From assembly GCF_002419815.1 (NCBI RefSeq), contig NZ_DIGV01000041.1:106935-170934 (forward strand): a stretch of DNA of 64,000 nt. The letters are read 5' to 3'. The notes below the pieces were generated by a model. It was given only the letters and a program-made list of their open reading frames with translations, ran no database searches and had not been told where the DNA came from. A program made the position numbers and the translations under genes. Below, piece by piece: positions 1 through 8,852 of the stretch (position 1 is the first letter of the stretch; each line of letters begins with the position of its first letter). The stretch is from Brevundimonas sp. UBA5713 (lineage in GTDB: Bacteria; Pseudomonadota; Alphaproteobacteria; Caulobacterales; Caulobacteraceae).

Positions 1-625
1 CGCCGATGCGGGGCTCTTGGCCCTTCAGCAGGCGGCCGATGTTTTCGTGGTGGCGGATCCAGATCAGGATGGCCGCAAACACCGCCAGCAGCAGTATAGG
101 CTGGGCCACCGGCAGGCCGATAGCCGCCACAGGAGCCAGCGCGATCAGTGGCGTCACCGCCGAGGAAATCAGCGCCGACAGCGACGAGATGCGGAACAGG
201 AATGCACAGGCAATCCAGATGGCACCCGCGATCAGGCCCAGCGGCCAAGCGGCAGCCAACAGAAGGCCATAGAAGGTCGCTACGCCCTTACCGCCCTTGA
301 ACTTGAGCCAGACGGGGAACAGGTGGCCGAGGAAGGCCGCGCCACCGGCCAGCGCCGCCGCCACTTCGCTGCCTGTCAGATAACGGGCCAGCAATAGCGC
401 CACCGCGCCCTTGCCCGCGTCCAGCAACAGAGTGGCGATCGCCAGATCCTTGCGGCCGGTGCGCAGCACATTGGTCGCGCCAATATTGCCCGAGCCGATC
501 TTGCGCACATCACCGGCCCCAAAGGCGCGGGTCAGCACCACGCCGAAAGGAATGGAGCCCAGAAGATAGCCCGCCAGTGTGACCAGACCGAGGGTCGCTG
601 CGGCAGGGGCCGCCAGATCTTGCAC
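1..625 (-). CDS. plsY: Glycerol-3-phosphate acyltransferase PlsY (3' end outside window)
   Basis: PlsY transfers the acyl group of acyl-phosphate to glycerol-3-phosphate, the first step of phospholipid synthesis, in the inner membrane. The frame starts at a GTG (623-625) preceded by GGAG, directly after the pyrC-like stop codon. It reads as a polytopic membrane protein with the three family loops visible: GSIPFGVVLTR (about residue 23), SGNIGATNVLR (about residue 46) and GHLFPVWLKFKGGKGVAT (about residues 105-122). About 208 residues are present. Only a few C-terminal residues appear to be missing beyond the window edge, since the family is about 200-220 long. It is the last gene of the leftward pyrB operon. 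Confidence 0.93.
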   Translation of the reverse strand, partial: MQDLAAPAAATLGLVTLAGYLLGSIPFGVVLTRAFGAGDVRKIGSGNIGATNVLRTGRKDLAIATLLLDAGKGAVALLLARYLTGSEVAAALAGGAAFLGHLFPVWLKFKGGKGVATFYGLLLAAAWPLGLIAGAIWIACAFLFRISSLSALISSAVTPLIALAPVAAIGLPVAQPILLLAVFAAILIWIRHHENIGRLLKGQEPRIG

Positions 626-637
626 TTTGATTCGCTC

Positions 638-1930
638 CTATTGGCGTTGATCGTGAACGATGCGGCCGTCCACCATCGTGAGCAAGACCTTGCCTTGCAG
701 TCGGCGACCATCAAAGGGCGAGTTTTTAGACTTCGACTTCAACCTGGACGCGTCCACGACGATGGGCGCACCGGCATCGAACAGCACCAGATCAGCGGGA
801 GCGCCTTCGGCGATAACGCCGCTGGCGAGGCCAAGCAGGCTGGCCGGACCGTGCGTCATCGGGCGCAGCACGTCGATCAGGTCGATGCCGCTTTCATGGT
901 GCAGATTGCTGATAGCTGCGGCAAGCAGGGTCTCCAGACCCACGGCACCCGGCTCGGCCTCGGCGAACGGACGGCGCTTGTTTTCCGCCGGTTCGGGGCA
1001 GTGGGCCGAGGTGATGACGTCGATCAGGCCATCGCGGATGCCCTCGATCATGGCCTGACGGTCGTCTTCGGTGCGAAGCGGCGGATCGAGGCGATAGAAG
1101 GTCCGGTAGTCGCCAATATCGATCTCGTTGAAGCACAGGTGGTTGATCGACACAGAGGCGGCGACCTCCAGACCACGGGTGCGGGCACGGGTCAGCACTT
1201 CCAGCGCGCCCTCGGTTGAAATCTGGTCAACCAGATAGCGGGCACCGGTCTGCTCCACCAAGGCCAGATCGCGTTCAAGCTGGATGCGTTCGGCTAGCGC
1301 AGGCTGGGCGGACAAACCAAGACGCGTGGCCAGCTCACCGGCGGTGGCGACTGTACCTTCGCTCAGCCACGGCTCGGTCGGACGGCAGGCGATCAGGGCG
1401 TTAAAGGAGGCCGCATAGCTCATCACCCGTTGCAGGGTGCGGGTGTTGCGGATCACGTGATCGACGTCGGTGAAATATAGCGCGCCGGCTTCGTCCATCA
1501 GCCCGATTTCGGCCATGCGCTCGCCCGCGCGACCTTGGGTGGCGGCTCCGGCGGCGCGGACATGCACCAGATCGAGCGCCGCGCCGCGACGCTGGATATG
1601 GTCAATCATGGCCGGATCGTCGATAGCCGGATCGGTGTCGGGCTGCACGACAATGGTCGTCACGCCGCCAGCGGCCGCCGACAGAGCCGCCGATTTCAGC
1701 GTTTCCTTTGGTTCATTACCCGGTTCGCCGGTCTTTACGCGGATGTCGATCAAGCCCGGTGCGAGGCAGCGTCCTTGGGCATCGATGATGTCTGCACTGC
1801 TGGGTGCGGTTTGGCCCGCGCCGCGCAACACTTGTACGATCTTGCCGTTTTCGATCACGACACCGCCCGGACCGTCATAGTCCGTGGCCGGATCGATCAG
1901 GCGGGCATTCAGAATGGCTGTCTGGGTCAT
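638..1930 (-). CDS. pyrC: Dihydroorotase homologue lacking catalytic residues (PyrX/pseudo-PyrC type)
   Basis: The 430-residue protein has a full amidohydrolase/dihydroorotase fold layout, but the active-site signatures are gone. The usual D-x-H-x-H metal motif reads DIRVK (residues 62-66). The H-x-x-H-x-S region reads VDQIST. The catalytic Asp of the usual TDHAP motif is Ala309 in TSAHCPEP. Substrate-side pieces such as NPPLRTE-like DPPLRTE are retained. In Pseudomonas and relatives, inactive DHOase homologues encoded beside pyrB serve as structural partners of aspartate carbamoyltransferase; I infer the same here. The start codon overlaps the pyrB stop (TAATG), so translation is probably coupled. 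A second, active DHOase should exist elsewhere in the genome. Confidence 0.9.
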   Translation of the reverse strand: MTQTAILNARLIDPATDYDGPGGVVIENGKIVQVLRGAGQTAPSSADIIDAQGRCLAPGLIDIRVKTGEPGNEPKETLKSAALSAAAGGVTTIVVQPDTDPAIDDPAMIDHIQRRGAALDLVHVRAAGAATQGRAGERMAEIGLMDEAGALYFTDVDHVIRNTRTLQRVMSYAASFNALIACRPTEPWLSEGTVATAGELATRLGLSAQPALAERIQLERDLALVEQTGARYLVDQISTEGALEVLTRARTRGLEVAASVSINHLCFNEIDIGDYRTFYRLDPPLRTEDDRQAMIEGIRDGLIDVITSAHCPEPAENKRRPFAEAEPGAVGLETLLAAAISNLHHESGIDLIDVLRPMTHGPASLLGLASGVIAEGAPADLVLFDAGAPIVVDASRLKSKSKNSPFDGRRLQGKVLLTMVDGRIVHDQRQ

Positions 1931-2910
1931 TATTCAGCTCTCGCGCGGCGGTGGGCGAGGGCGGCCAGCACGGCCATGCGGGCGGCGACGCCCATTTCGA
2001 CCTGATCTTGAATCAGGGAAACGTCCAGATCATCCGCGACATCGGAATCAATCTCCACGCCACGGTTCATCGGGCCGGGATGCATGACTTTGGCGTTCGG
2101 CTTGGCATAGGCCAGCTTTTCGCGGTCCAGACCCCAGAAGCGGAAATACTCGCGCGTGGACGGGATCAGCGCACCCGCCATGCGTTCCAGTTGAAGGCGC
2201 AACATCATAACAACATCAACGCCTTGAAGGCCTTCCTTCATGTCGTGATAGATCTCGACATTCCAGCGCTGGGCCACGCTGGGGATCAGGGTCGGTGGAC
2301 CGACAAGGCGCACATTGGCCCCCATCATTTGCAGCAGGGCGATGTTGGAGCGGGCGACGCGGCTGTGGGTCACGTCGCCACAGATAGCGACCGTCAGGCC
2401 GCCCACGTCACCGAAAGTGCGGCGCAGGGTCAGCAGGTCCAGCAGGGCTTGGGTCGGGTGTTCGTGGCGTCCGTCACCGGCATTCACAACCGCGCAACCC
2501 ACTTTTTGCGACAGCAGGTCCACCGCGCCGGAGGCCGAGTGGCGCACCACCAAAATCTCCGGCTTCATCGCGTTCAACGTGACTGCGGTGTCGATCAGGG
2601 TCTCGCCCTTCTTTACCGAGGAAGAGGCAACCGGCATGGTGACCACATCCGCGCCCAGCCGCTTAGCGGCGATCTCGAACGAGGAACTGGTGCGGGTGGA
2701 GTTCTCGAAGAACAGGTTCACCACGGTCTGGCCGCGCATCACGTCAACGCCCTTGGCGGACTGGCGGTTGAAGTCGACGAAGGCGTCGGCCAAATCCAGC
2801 AAGGCCATGGCGGCGGGCGGATTTAGATCCGCTGCGGCAAGAAAGTGGGCTTTGGGAAACGGCGTCAGCCGCTCCTGAATGATTTCGGTGACGGTGGCGG
2901 CTTGGGTCAT
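1930..2910 (-). CDS. pyrB: Aspartate carbamoyltransferase catalytic chain
   Basis: Condenses carbamoyl phosphate with aspartate, the committed step of pyrimidine synthesis, in the cytoplasm. At 326 residues it is normal for the catalytic chain. The carbamoyl-phosphate signature FFENSTRTSSSFE is present near residue 55-70, and the second-domain motif EHPTQALLDL near residue 145. No regulatory pyrI gene is next to it. The adjacent degenerate dihydroorotase instead suggests the class A ATCase architecture, in which ATCase and DHOase-like chains form a dodecamer. It is the first gene of a leftward operon with the pyrC-like gene and plsY. Confidence 0.96.
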   Translation of the reverse strand: MTQAATVTEIIQERLTPFPKAHFLAAADLNPPAAMALLDLADAFVDFNRQSAKGVDVMRGQTVVNLFFENSTRTSSSFEIAAKRLGADVVTMPVASSSVKKGETLIDTAVTLNAMKPEILVVRHSASGAVDLLSQKVGCAVVNAGDGRHEHPTQALLDLLTLRRTFGDVGGLTVAICGDVTHSRVARSNIALLQMMGANVRLVGPPTLIPSVAQRWNVEIYHDMKEGLQGVDVVMMLRLQLERMAGALIPSTREYFRFWGLDREKLAYAKPNAKVMHPGPMNRGVEIDSDVADDLDVSLIQDQVEMGVAARMAVLAALAHRRARAE

Positions 2911-2954
2911 CGAGTAGCCGCTATAGGCGTGACTCGCGCCTGAGGGAATAGGCG

Positions 2955-2981
2955 GACGCCATCCGAATGGTGGATGGCGTC
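2955..2981 (-). terminator. Hairpin downstream of ruvX
   Basis: A perfect 10-bp stem (GACGCCATCC with GGATGGCGTC) and 7-nt loop lie just after the ruvX stop codon and before pyrB. There is no clear T-run, so it may act as a weak terminator or a 3' stabilising hairpin. Confidence 0.45.
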
Positions 2982-3001
2982 ACATCAGGTTTCCGAATAT
3001 C

Positions 3002-3499
3002 TCAGATTTGACCGCTGCTGATGCGCAATTGGTCGAGCGCGCCCTGCAGAATCCACGATGCCGCTGTACGGTCCACGACCTCGGCACGGCGTTTGCGGTT
3101 CAGGTCCAATTCTTCGATCAGGAAGCGTTCGACGCCTGCGGTGGAAAGGCGCTCGTCCTGAAAGGCCACATTGACAGGGCGCAGGCGTTCCAGATTACGG
3201 GCAAAGGCGCGGCAAGACTGGGCGCGCGGGCCCTCGGTACCATCCATGTTCAGCGGCAGGCCAATGATCAGAGCCGATACATTGCGCCCCTCCATCAGCT
3301 TGAACAGCTCTTCCGCTTCGAGGGTGAATTTGCTCTTGCGGATAAGCTTGAGCGGGCTGGCGATCATGCGGCTTCCGTCGGAAACGGCGACGCCGATGGT
3401 CTTCTCGCCAAGGTCCAGTCCGATCCACGGTGTGTTCGGGGGGCAGGCGGCGGGCAGGTCTTTTAGGTCAAATACAGGCACGTGCGTCCCATAATGCAT
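3002..3499 (-). CDS. ruvX: RuvX/YqgF family Holliday junction resolvase-like nuclease
   Basis: RNase H-fold protein (165 residues) of the YqgF/RuvX family, linked to pre-16S rRNA 5' processing and described as a putative Holliday junction resolvase. Visible motifs are IGLDLGEKTIGVAVSD (catalytic Asp29), LPLNMDGTEGPRA, FQDERLST and a late DRTAASWIL with the last acidic residue. It has about 25 residues of N-terminal extension before the first strand. A shorter start is possible, but no better ATG exists before the catalytic Asp. It is transcribed divergently from gatC with about 100 bp between them. Confidence 0.9.
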   Translation of the reverse strand: MHYGTHVPVFDLKDLPAACPPNTPWIGLDLGEKTIGVAVSDGSRMIASPLKLIRKSKFTLEAEELFKLMEGRNVSALIIGLPLNMDGTEGPRAQSCRAFARNLERLRPVNVAFQDERLSTAGVERFLIEELDLNRKRRAEVVDRTAASWILQGALDQLRISSGQI

Positions 3500-3601
3500 A
3501 GCGAAACGCTTGTCGAAGGCGCGGCGGGACGGTAACCCACGACTTTAATGTACGCGCTACGACTCCCTATCGCTGCGCGTCCGGATTTTTCGGAGACTTT
3601 C

Positions 3602-3889
3602 ATGGCTATCGACGCCGCGACGGTGAGGCGGGTTGCCCACCTCGCCCGTATCAAGACCCCCGAGGAACGACTGGAGCCGCTGGCCCAGGAGCTGAATGGC
3701 ATCCTGAATTGGATCGAGCAGCTGAACGAGGTCGATGTGGACGGTGTCGAACCGATGACCTCGAACGTAGCCCAGACCCTGCGTCTGCGTGAAGACGAAG
3801 TGACCGACGGCAACAAGGTTGCCGACGTCCTGTCGAACGCGCCGAAGTCGGCTGACGGCTTCTTCGTCGTCCCGAAGGTCGTGGAGTAA
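3602..3889 (+). CDS. gatC: Asp-tRNA(Asn)/Glu-tRNA(Gln) amidotransferase subunit C
   Basis: Small subunit (95 residues) of the GatCAB amidotransferase, which converts misacylated Glu-tRNA(Gln) or Asp-tRNA(Asn) to the amide form. The sequence carries the family pattern VRRVAHLARI, LNGILNWIEQLNEVDVDGVEPM and the C-terminal FFVVPKVVE. I chose the ATG at 3602 because GGAG lies just upstream and homology begins there. The open frame extends to 3548, but that stretch is not conserved in type. It is the first gene of gatC-gatA-gatB. Confidence 0.95.
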   Translation: MAIDAATVRRVAHLARIKTPEERLEPLAQELNGILNWIEQLNEVDVDGVEPMTSNVAQTLRLREDEVTDGNKVADVLSNAPKSADGFFVVPKVVE

Positions 3890-3893
3890 GTTT

Positions 3894-5372
3894 ATGAGCG
3901 ACCTGACCAAACTGACGCTGGCCGATGCTGTTGACGGCCTCAGGACCAAGCAATTCTCGTCGGAAGAAATCACCAAGGCCTTCCTTGGCGAGATCGAAGC
4001 CGCCAACCCGACCCTGAACGCCTATGTCGAAGTCACCGGCGAAAAGGCTCTGGAACAGGCCCGTGCCTCGGACGACCGCATCGCCAAGGGCGAGGGCGGC
4101 GATCTTGAAGGCGCACCACTGGGTATCAAGGACCTGTTCTGCACCGAGGGCGTGCAGACCACGGCAGGCTCGAACATGCTGCGCGGCTTTGTCCCGCCGT
4201 ATGAATCGACTGTCACCGCCAACCTGTGGCGTGACGGCGCGGTCATGCTGGGCAAGCTGAACATGGACGAGTTCGCCATGGGCTCGGCTAACGAGACCTC
4301 TGCCTTCGGTCCGGTTGTGAATCCTTGGAAAGCCAATGGCGATGATGCCCAGCTGACCCCGGGTGGTTCGTCGGGGGGGTCGGCGGCAGCTGTGGCTGCT
4401 GACCTGTGCCTTGCCGCGACCGCATCGGACACCGGCGGCTCGATCCGCCAACCGGCCGCCTTCACCGGCACCGTGGGCATCAAGCCGACCTATGGCCGCG
4501 CCAGCCGCTTCGGCATGGTGGCGTTCGCCTCGTCGCTGGATCAAGCCGGTCCGATCACCAAGACAGTCAAGGACTCGGCCATCCTGCTGAACTCCATGTG
4601 CTCGTTCGACACCAAGGACTCCACCAGCCTCGACGTTCCGACGCCGGATTGGGCCGCTTCGGTCGGTCAATCGGTCAAGGGGCTGCGCATTGGCGTTCCG
4701 GCGGAATACGTCGTTGACGGCATGCCGGAAGAGATCAAGGCCCTCTGGGCCCAAGGCGTTGAGTGGCTGAAGGCTGCGGGCTGCGAGATCGTCGAGATCA
4801 GCCTGCCGCACACCAAATACGCCCTCCCGACCTATTACATCGTAGCTCCGGCAGAAGCCTCCTCGAACCTCGCCCGTTATGACGGCATGCGTTTCGGCCA
4901 CCGCGCCGAAGACTTCTCTTCGCTGGATGACCTGTACGCCGCTTCGCGCGCTGAAGGCTTCGGCAAGGAAGTACAACGCCGCCTGACCATCGGTGCCTAT
5001 GTTCTGTCGGCTGGCTTCTATGACGCCTATTACGTCCGCGCCCTTAAGGTGCGCCGCCGTATCGCCGAGGACTTCGACAATGTCTGGGGCAAGGTGGACG
5101 CCATCCTGACGCCTTCGACGCCGTCGGCCGCCTTCAAGCTGGGCGACAAGCAGATCGACCCGCTGACCATGTATCTGAACGACGTCTTCACCGTCACGAC
5201 CAACCTGGCGGGTCTTCCGGGCATTTCGGTTCCGGCTGGTCTGGACGCGAACGGTCTGCCGCTGGGCCTTCAGGTCATCGGTAAGGCACTGGATGAAGAG
5301 ACCGTCTTCAAGGTCGCAGGCGCGATCGAAGACAGCGCCGGTTTTGTTTCCAAGCCGGCTAAGTGGTGGTGA
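3894..5372 (+). CDS. gatA: Glutamyl-tRNA(Gln) amidotransferase subunit A
   Basis: Amidase-signature enzyme (492 residues) that releases ammonia from glutamine for GatB. The catalytic Lys lies in GIKDLF. The Ser-rich signature GGSSGGSAAAVAADL is followed by TASDTGGSIRQPAAFTG, which holds the nucleophilic Ser. The ATG at 3894 follows the gatC stop by 4 nt, and gatB begins 2 nt after the gatA stop, so the three subunits are almost certainly co-translated. Length and motifs are normal. Confidence 0.97.
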   Translation: MSDLTKLTLADAVDGLRTKQFSSEEITKAFLGEIEAANPTLNAYVEVTGEKALEQARASDDRIAKGEGGDLEGAPLGIKDLFCTEGVQTTAGSNMLRGFVPPYESTVTANLWRDGAVMLGKLNMDEFAMGSANETSAFGPVVNPWKANGDDAQLTPGGSSGGSAAAVAADLCLAATASDTGGSIRQPAAFTGTVGIKPTYGRASRFGMVAFASSLDQAGPITKTVKDSAILLNSMCSFDTKDSTSLDVPTPDWAASVGQSVKGLRIGVPAEYVVDGMPEEIKALWAQGVEWLKAAGCEIVEISLPHTKYALPTYYIVAPAEASSNLARYDGMRFGHRAEDFSSLDDLYAASRAEGFGKEVQRRLTIGAYVLSAGFYDAYYVRALKVRRRIAEDFDNVWGKVDAILTPSTPSAAFKLGDKQIDPLTMYLNDVFTVTTNLAGLPGISVPAGLDANGLPLGLQVIGKALDEETVFKVAGAIEDSAGFVSKPAKWW

Positions 5373-5374
5373 GC

Positions 5375-6868
5375 ATGAGCGCGAACGCAACAGTCATCAA
5401 AGGCCGCACCGGCGATTGGGAAATCGTCATGGGTCTGGAAATCCACGCTCAGGTCGCTTCGAAGGCCAAGCTGTTCTCCGGCGCGGCCGTCGGCTTCGGC
5501 GCGGGTCCGAACGAGCAGGTCTCGCTTGTGGATGCCGGTTTCCCGGGCATGCTGCCGACCCTCAACAAGTTCTGCGTCGAGCAGGCTGTGAAATCGGGTC
5601 TGGGCCTTCGTGCGCAGATCAACCTGAAGTCCCAGTTCGACCGCAAGAACTACTTCTATCCGGACCTTCCGACCGGCTATCAGATCAGCCAGCTCTATCA
5701 CCCGATCGTGGGTGAGGGCGTGGTCGAGGTCGAGGCCGAAGACGGCACCTTCTTCAACGTCGGCATCGAGCGACTGCATCTCGAGCAAGACGCGGGTAAG
5801 CTGATCCACGACCTGTCGCCGACGGATTCCTACGTTGACCTGAACCGTGCGGGCACCGCCCTCATGGAAATCGTGTCGCGTCCGGACATCCGCTCGCCGG
5901 AACAGGCTGTGGCCTATGTGAAGAAGATCCGCACCATCCTGATGTACCTCGGCACCTGCGACGGTGACATGGAGAAGGGTAACCTGCGCGCGGACGTGAA
6001 CGTGTCGGTTTGCCCGGTCGGCAACTACGACAAGTTCAAGGAAACCGGCGATTTCGGCTTCCTCGGTACCCGCTGCGAGATCAAGAACGTCAACTCGTTC
6101 CGCTTCATCTCGCAGGCCATCAATTATGAGGCCCGTCGCCAGATCGAGATCATCGAGGACGGCGGCAAGGTCGATCAGGAAACCCGCCTGTACGACCCGA
6201 CCAAGGGCGAGACGCGCTCCATGCGTTCGAAGGAAGAAGCGCAAGACTATCGCTACTTCCCGGATCCGGACCTGCTGCCGTTGGTTCTGGAACAGGCTTG
6301 GGTCGACGACATCAAGGCCAACCTGCCGGAACTGCCGGATGACAAGCGCCGTCGCCTGATGGATCAGTACGGTTTGTCGCAATACGATGCCATCGTCCTG
6401 ATTTCGGAACAGGCCAAGGCTGACTATTTCGAGGAAGCTGCAAAGGGCCGTGACGCGAAGCTGGTTGCCAACTGGGTGACGAACGAGGTTTCGGCTCGTC
6501 TGGCCGCCGACCATCGCGACTTTAGCGACAACCCGCTTCCGGCTGCGCACGTGGCCGAGCTGGTTGAGCTGATCGAAACGAACGTCATCTCGTCCAAGAT
6601 CGCCAAGGAAGTGTTCGACCACGTCTGGAACGGGGAAGGCTCGCCGTCGGAAGTTGTCGAAAAGCACGGCCTGAAGCAGGTCACCGACACCGGTGCCATC
6701 GAGAAGGCTGTCGATGACATCATCGCCGCCAACCCCGATAAGGCCGCTGCCGTCGCCGAGAAGCCGCAAGCGATCGGCTGGTTCGTCGGTCAGGTCATGA
6801 AGGCCACCGGCGGCAAGGCCAATCCGGCTGCGGTGAATGAGATCCTGAAGGCAAAGCTGGGTCTTTGA
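5375..6868 (+). CDS. gatB: Aspartyl/glutamyl-tRNA amidotransferase subunit B
   Basis: Kinase/transamidase subunit (497 residues) that phosphorylates and amidates the misacylated tRNA. It opens with WEIVMGLEIHAQV and continues with the GatB hallmarks FDRKNYFYPDLPTGYQISQ, YVDLNRAGTALMEIVS and EIKNVNSFRFI, followed by a helical YqeY-like C-terminal domain (about residues 350-497). An in-frame GTG run at 5363 precedes the ATG at 5375; the ATG just after the gatA stop is preferred. A strong hairpin terminator follows. Confidence 0.97.
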   Translation: MSANATVIKGRTGDWEIVMGLEIHAQVASKAKLFSGAAVGFGAGPNEQVSLVDAGFPGMLPTLNKFCVEQAVKSGLGLRAQINLKSQFDRKNYFYPDLPTGYQISQLYHPIVGEGVVEVEAEDGTFFNVGIERLHLEQDAGKLIHDLSPTDSYVDLNRAGTALMEIVSRPDIRSPEQAVAYVKKIRTILMYLGTCDGDMEKGNLRADVNVSVCPVGNYDKFKETGDFGFLGTRCEIKNVNSFRFISQAINYEARRQIEIIEDGGKVDQETRLYDPTKGETRSMRSKEEAQDYRYFPDPDLLPLVLEQAWVDDIKANLPELPDDKRRRLMDQYGLSQYDAIVLISEQAKADYFEEAAKGRDAKLVANWVTNEVSARLAADHRDFSDNPLPAAHVAELVELIETNVISSKIAKEVFDHVWNGEGSPSEVVEKHGLKQVTDTGAIEKAVDDIIAANPDKAAAVAEKPQAIGWFVGQVMKATGGKANPAAVNEILKAKLGL

Positions 6869-6963
6869 TACTTGGGGGCTGCGGCCCCCAAACCCCCGGC
6901 TTGTCGCTATCGCTCGCCACGCGGTGGCTCGCTGCTTGAGCGACATAGGTGTGGCTAACAAAA

Positions 6964-6997
6964 AAGCCCCTGAAGCTTTGGCTTCAGGGGCTTCTTT
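6964..6997. terminator. Bidirectional terminator between gatB and RcnB-like gene
   Basis: A perfect 13-bp stem (AAGCCCCTGAAGC / GCTTCAGGGGCTT) with a TTTG loop has T-rich sequence on the right and an A-run on the left. It sits between the converging gatB and 7014-7994 genes, so it can serve both. The preceding 6880-6960 stretch holds another GC-rich inverted repeat (GGGGGCTGCGGCCCCC). Confidence 0.85.
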
Positions 6998-7013
6998 ATG
7001 TTCTGCGTGAGGC

Positions 7014-7994
7014 CTACCAGCGCCAGGCGTCGCTGATGACTTCGATGATGTAACCGTCGTATTCGTCGATCAGATAGATCGAGTTATCGACATAGACCCA
7101 GCGCGTGCCGGGCGGCGGGTAACCGAGGCCATAGGTGCGGTAGTCGTTCACCTGATAGCGCCAGAAAACATCCGGCAAGAACTGACCGACGCTCCAGCGG
7201 CGGTTCCAATAGGAACGCGGCACGCTGTAGTAGCCATAACCGGGTGCGAAATAGAAACCGACGCGAACACCGCTCCAGCCACGGAAGCGATTGTCGCTAC
7301 GCCACCAGTCGGGGCGGTGGCGACGATCGAAATCACGGCGCCACTGGTCGCGGTTCCAGTTCCGCTGGAAGTCGCGATAGTGGCTGCGGTCACGGTCTCG
7401 GCGCACTTGCGGGCGGCGGTTGTCGCTCTGCCAGCGGTCGTTGCGGCGGTCATCCGGGCGGTAGTCGGGGCGATCACGACGTGGGTCGTTGCGGCCATCC
7501 TGTCGCGCATCCGGGCGTCGGGTGTTTTCCCAACGATTTTCGGGGCGGCGGTCCTGATCGCGAGAACGGTCAGGGGCAGGGCGGTTGTTGTCCGGTCGTG
7601 CTTGTTGCGGGCGCTGGCTATCCCAACGGCGACCTTGCTCCGTACGGTTCACGTCCGGACGTGCCTGACGCGGGGTGTCCGGACGGCGATCTGGACGCAG
7701 TTCCGGATTTTCACGGCGCGGCTGGCTGCGATCTGGGCGGGCCTCTGAGCGCGGGCGCATCTCTTGCGGTCGCTGTCGCGGTTCTGCACTGCGCGGCGGA
7801 CGAGCTTCACGCCGTTCGGCACGGGGCTGCTGTCGCTGTTCTGGGCGACGCTCGGCGCGCGGCTCGCTGCGGCGTTCACCGCCGCGTTGCGGGCGTTCCA
7901 TGGAAGGGCGCTCTTGAGCCAGCGCCGCAAGTGGTGCCGCAGTAGGCACCACAAAACTGGCGATGGCCGAGAACATTAGAAGAGAGCGTTTCAT
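7014..7994 (-). CDS. RcnB-like periplasmic protein with long basic/acidic linker
   Basis: A 326-residue exported protein. A Sec signal peptide (MKRSLLMFSAIASF..., cleavage after ALA) is followed by a low-complexity segment rich in R, D, P, Q and E (about residues 27-215). A C-terminal domain has the RcnB-type pattern: GYGYYSVPRSYWNRRW, YRTYGLGYPPPGTRWVYVD and a last IYLIDEYDGYIIEVI. RcnB of E. coli takes part in Ni/Co homeostasis, but most alphaproteobacterial members are uncharacterised. The ATG at 7994 follows AAGGAAA; the upstream in-frame start at 8045 would bury the signal peptide. A paralogue lies immediately upstream. Confidence 0.8.
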   Translation of the reverse strand: MKRSLLMFSAIASFVVPTAAPLAALAQERPSMERPQRGGERRSEPRAERRPEQRQQPRAERREARPPRSAEPRQRPQEMRPRSEARPDRSQPRRENPELRPDRRPDTPRQARPDVNRTEQGRRWDSQRPQQARPDNNRPAPDRSRDQDRRPENRWENTRRPDARQDGRNDPRRDRPDYRPDDRRNDRWQSDNRRPQVRRDRDRSHYRDFQRNWNRDQWRRDFDRRHRPDWWRSDNRFRGWSGVRVGFYFAPGYGYYSVPRSYWNRRWSVGQFLPDVFWRYQVNDYRTYGLGYPPPGTRWVYVDNSIYLIDEYDGYIIEVISDAWRW

Positions 7995-8092
7995 GTGCGT
8001 TTCCTTCGCACCAAGTGTCGATAGTGTCAGCATCGACCCTTCCACCTGAACATCGACTGAACGGTGTTGTTATCTGAATACGGGTACAAAAA

Positions 8093-8124
8093 GGCCCCAT
8101 AAGACAATGTCCTATGGGGCCAGT
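8093..8124 (-). terminator. Terminator of the second RcnB-like gene
   Basis: The inverted repeat GGCCCCAT...ATGGGGCC is followed on the minus strand by TTTTTG, just downstream of the 8150-8713 gene. This separates the two RcnB-like transcripts. Confidence 0.75.
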
Positions 8125-8149
8125 TTAAAGCGATGACTGAAACCGTCGC

Positions 8150-8713
8150 TTAATAAACGCCGCTCAGCACGCTGGCGATAAGACCCGTGGCAACGGCCAT
8201 CAGCACGATATCGTTGCCAGCGTGTACGTAGCGGTAGCCGCGCGGGGCCGGTCGTAAGCCATAAAAGCCCGGATCACGGACGTAGTAGGTACGATAGGCC
8301 GAAGGAAGATAGGCCCCCGTGCGCCAGCGATAGTCGCGATAGCGCGGGTCTACACGGTAATAGCCATAACCCGGCGCGTACCAATAACCGGCGCGAGTGC
8401 CACGATAGTCACGGAACTCCGGACGACCGCGCCACCAGTTGCGATCCCCACGGTTCCAGCGCGCGGGTGGAGCCGCATAACGCGGACCGTTGTGGGGGCG
8501 CACATGATGCGGTGGCGGGCGGTGATCCGCTCGCCAGTCGCGCACCGGACCGCGATAATCGGGGCCGCGGCGATCCGGGCCGCGATGGTCCGAACGGCGG
8601 TCATAACGGTCGTGGCGGTCACCACGATGACGATCTTGCGCTTGCGCCAGCATGGGGGCGGCCGTGCTGGCCAGCGCCAATGCCACGATGGCGGCTTTTG
8701 TACCGAGTTTCAT
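8150..8713 (-). CDS. RcnB-like periplasmic protein (short paralogue)
   Basis: A 187-residue exported protein. The signal peptide MKLGTKAAIVALALAS... has predicted cleavage after AQA. A His/Arg/Asp/Pro-rich linker (DRHRGDRHDRYDRR, PPPHHVRPH) follows, then a C-terminal RcnB-type domain with YGYYRVDPRYRDYRW, FYGLRPAPRGYRYVHAGND and a hydrophobic end. It is a shorter paralogue of the downstream gene with its own terminator. The ATG at 8713 has GGAG six bases upstream. The His-rich linker would fit metal binding, but that is inference. Confidence 0.8.
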   Translation of the reverse strand: MKLGTKAAIVALALASTAAPMLAQAQDRHRGDRHDRYDRRSDHRGPDRRGPDYRGPVRDWRADHRPPPHHVRPHNGPRYAAPPARWNRGDRNWWRGRPEFRDYRGTRAGYWYAPGYGYYRVDPRYRDYRWRTGAYLPSAYRTYYVRDPGFYGLRPAPRGYRYVHAGNDIVLMAVATGLIASVLSGVY

Positions 8714-8852
8714 GGTCGACTCCATTCGTCTGGCCCTGTCACCGCGAAGATGGACGCCCGCGTCTGAACCGAAACTGAACCGTGCTGACAGGGAAGTTGC
8801 GGACAGAAAATCAATCGCTAAGTTGAACAGCGTTCACGAATGGAGAGATGCA

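Noticed and set aside
6880..6960. GC-rich inverted repeats after gatB as a mobile repeat element
   Set aside because: No second copy seen in the window; may only be part of the terminator region.
3651..6961. Very long minus-strand open frames (579 and 563 residues) opposite gatA and gatB
   Set aside because: They are antisense shadows of high-GC codon usage; gatA and gatB have clear family motifs and the opposite frames have none.
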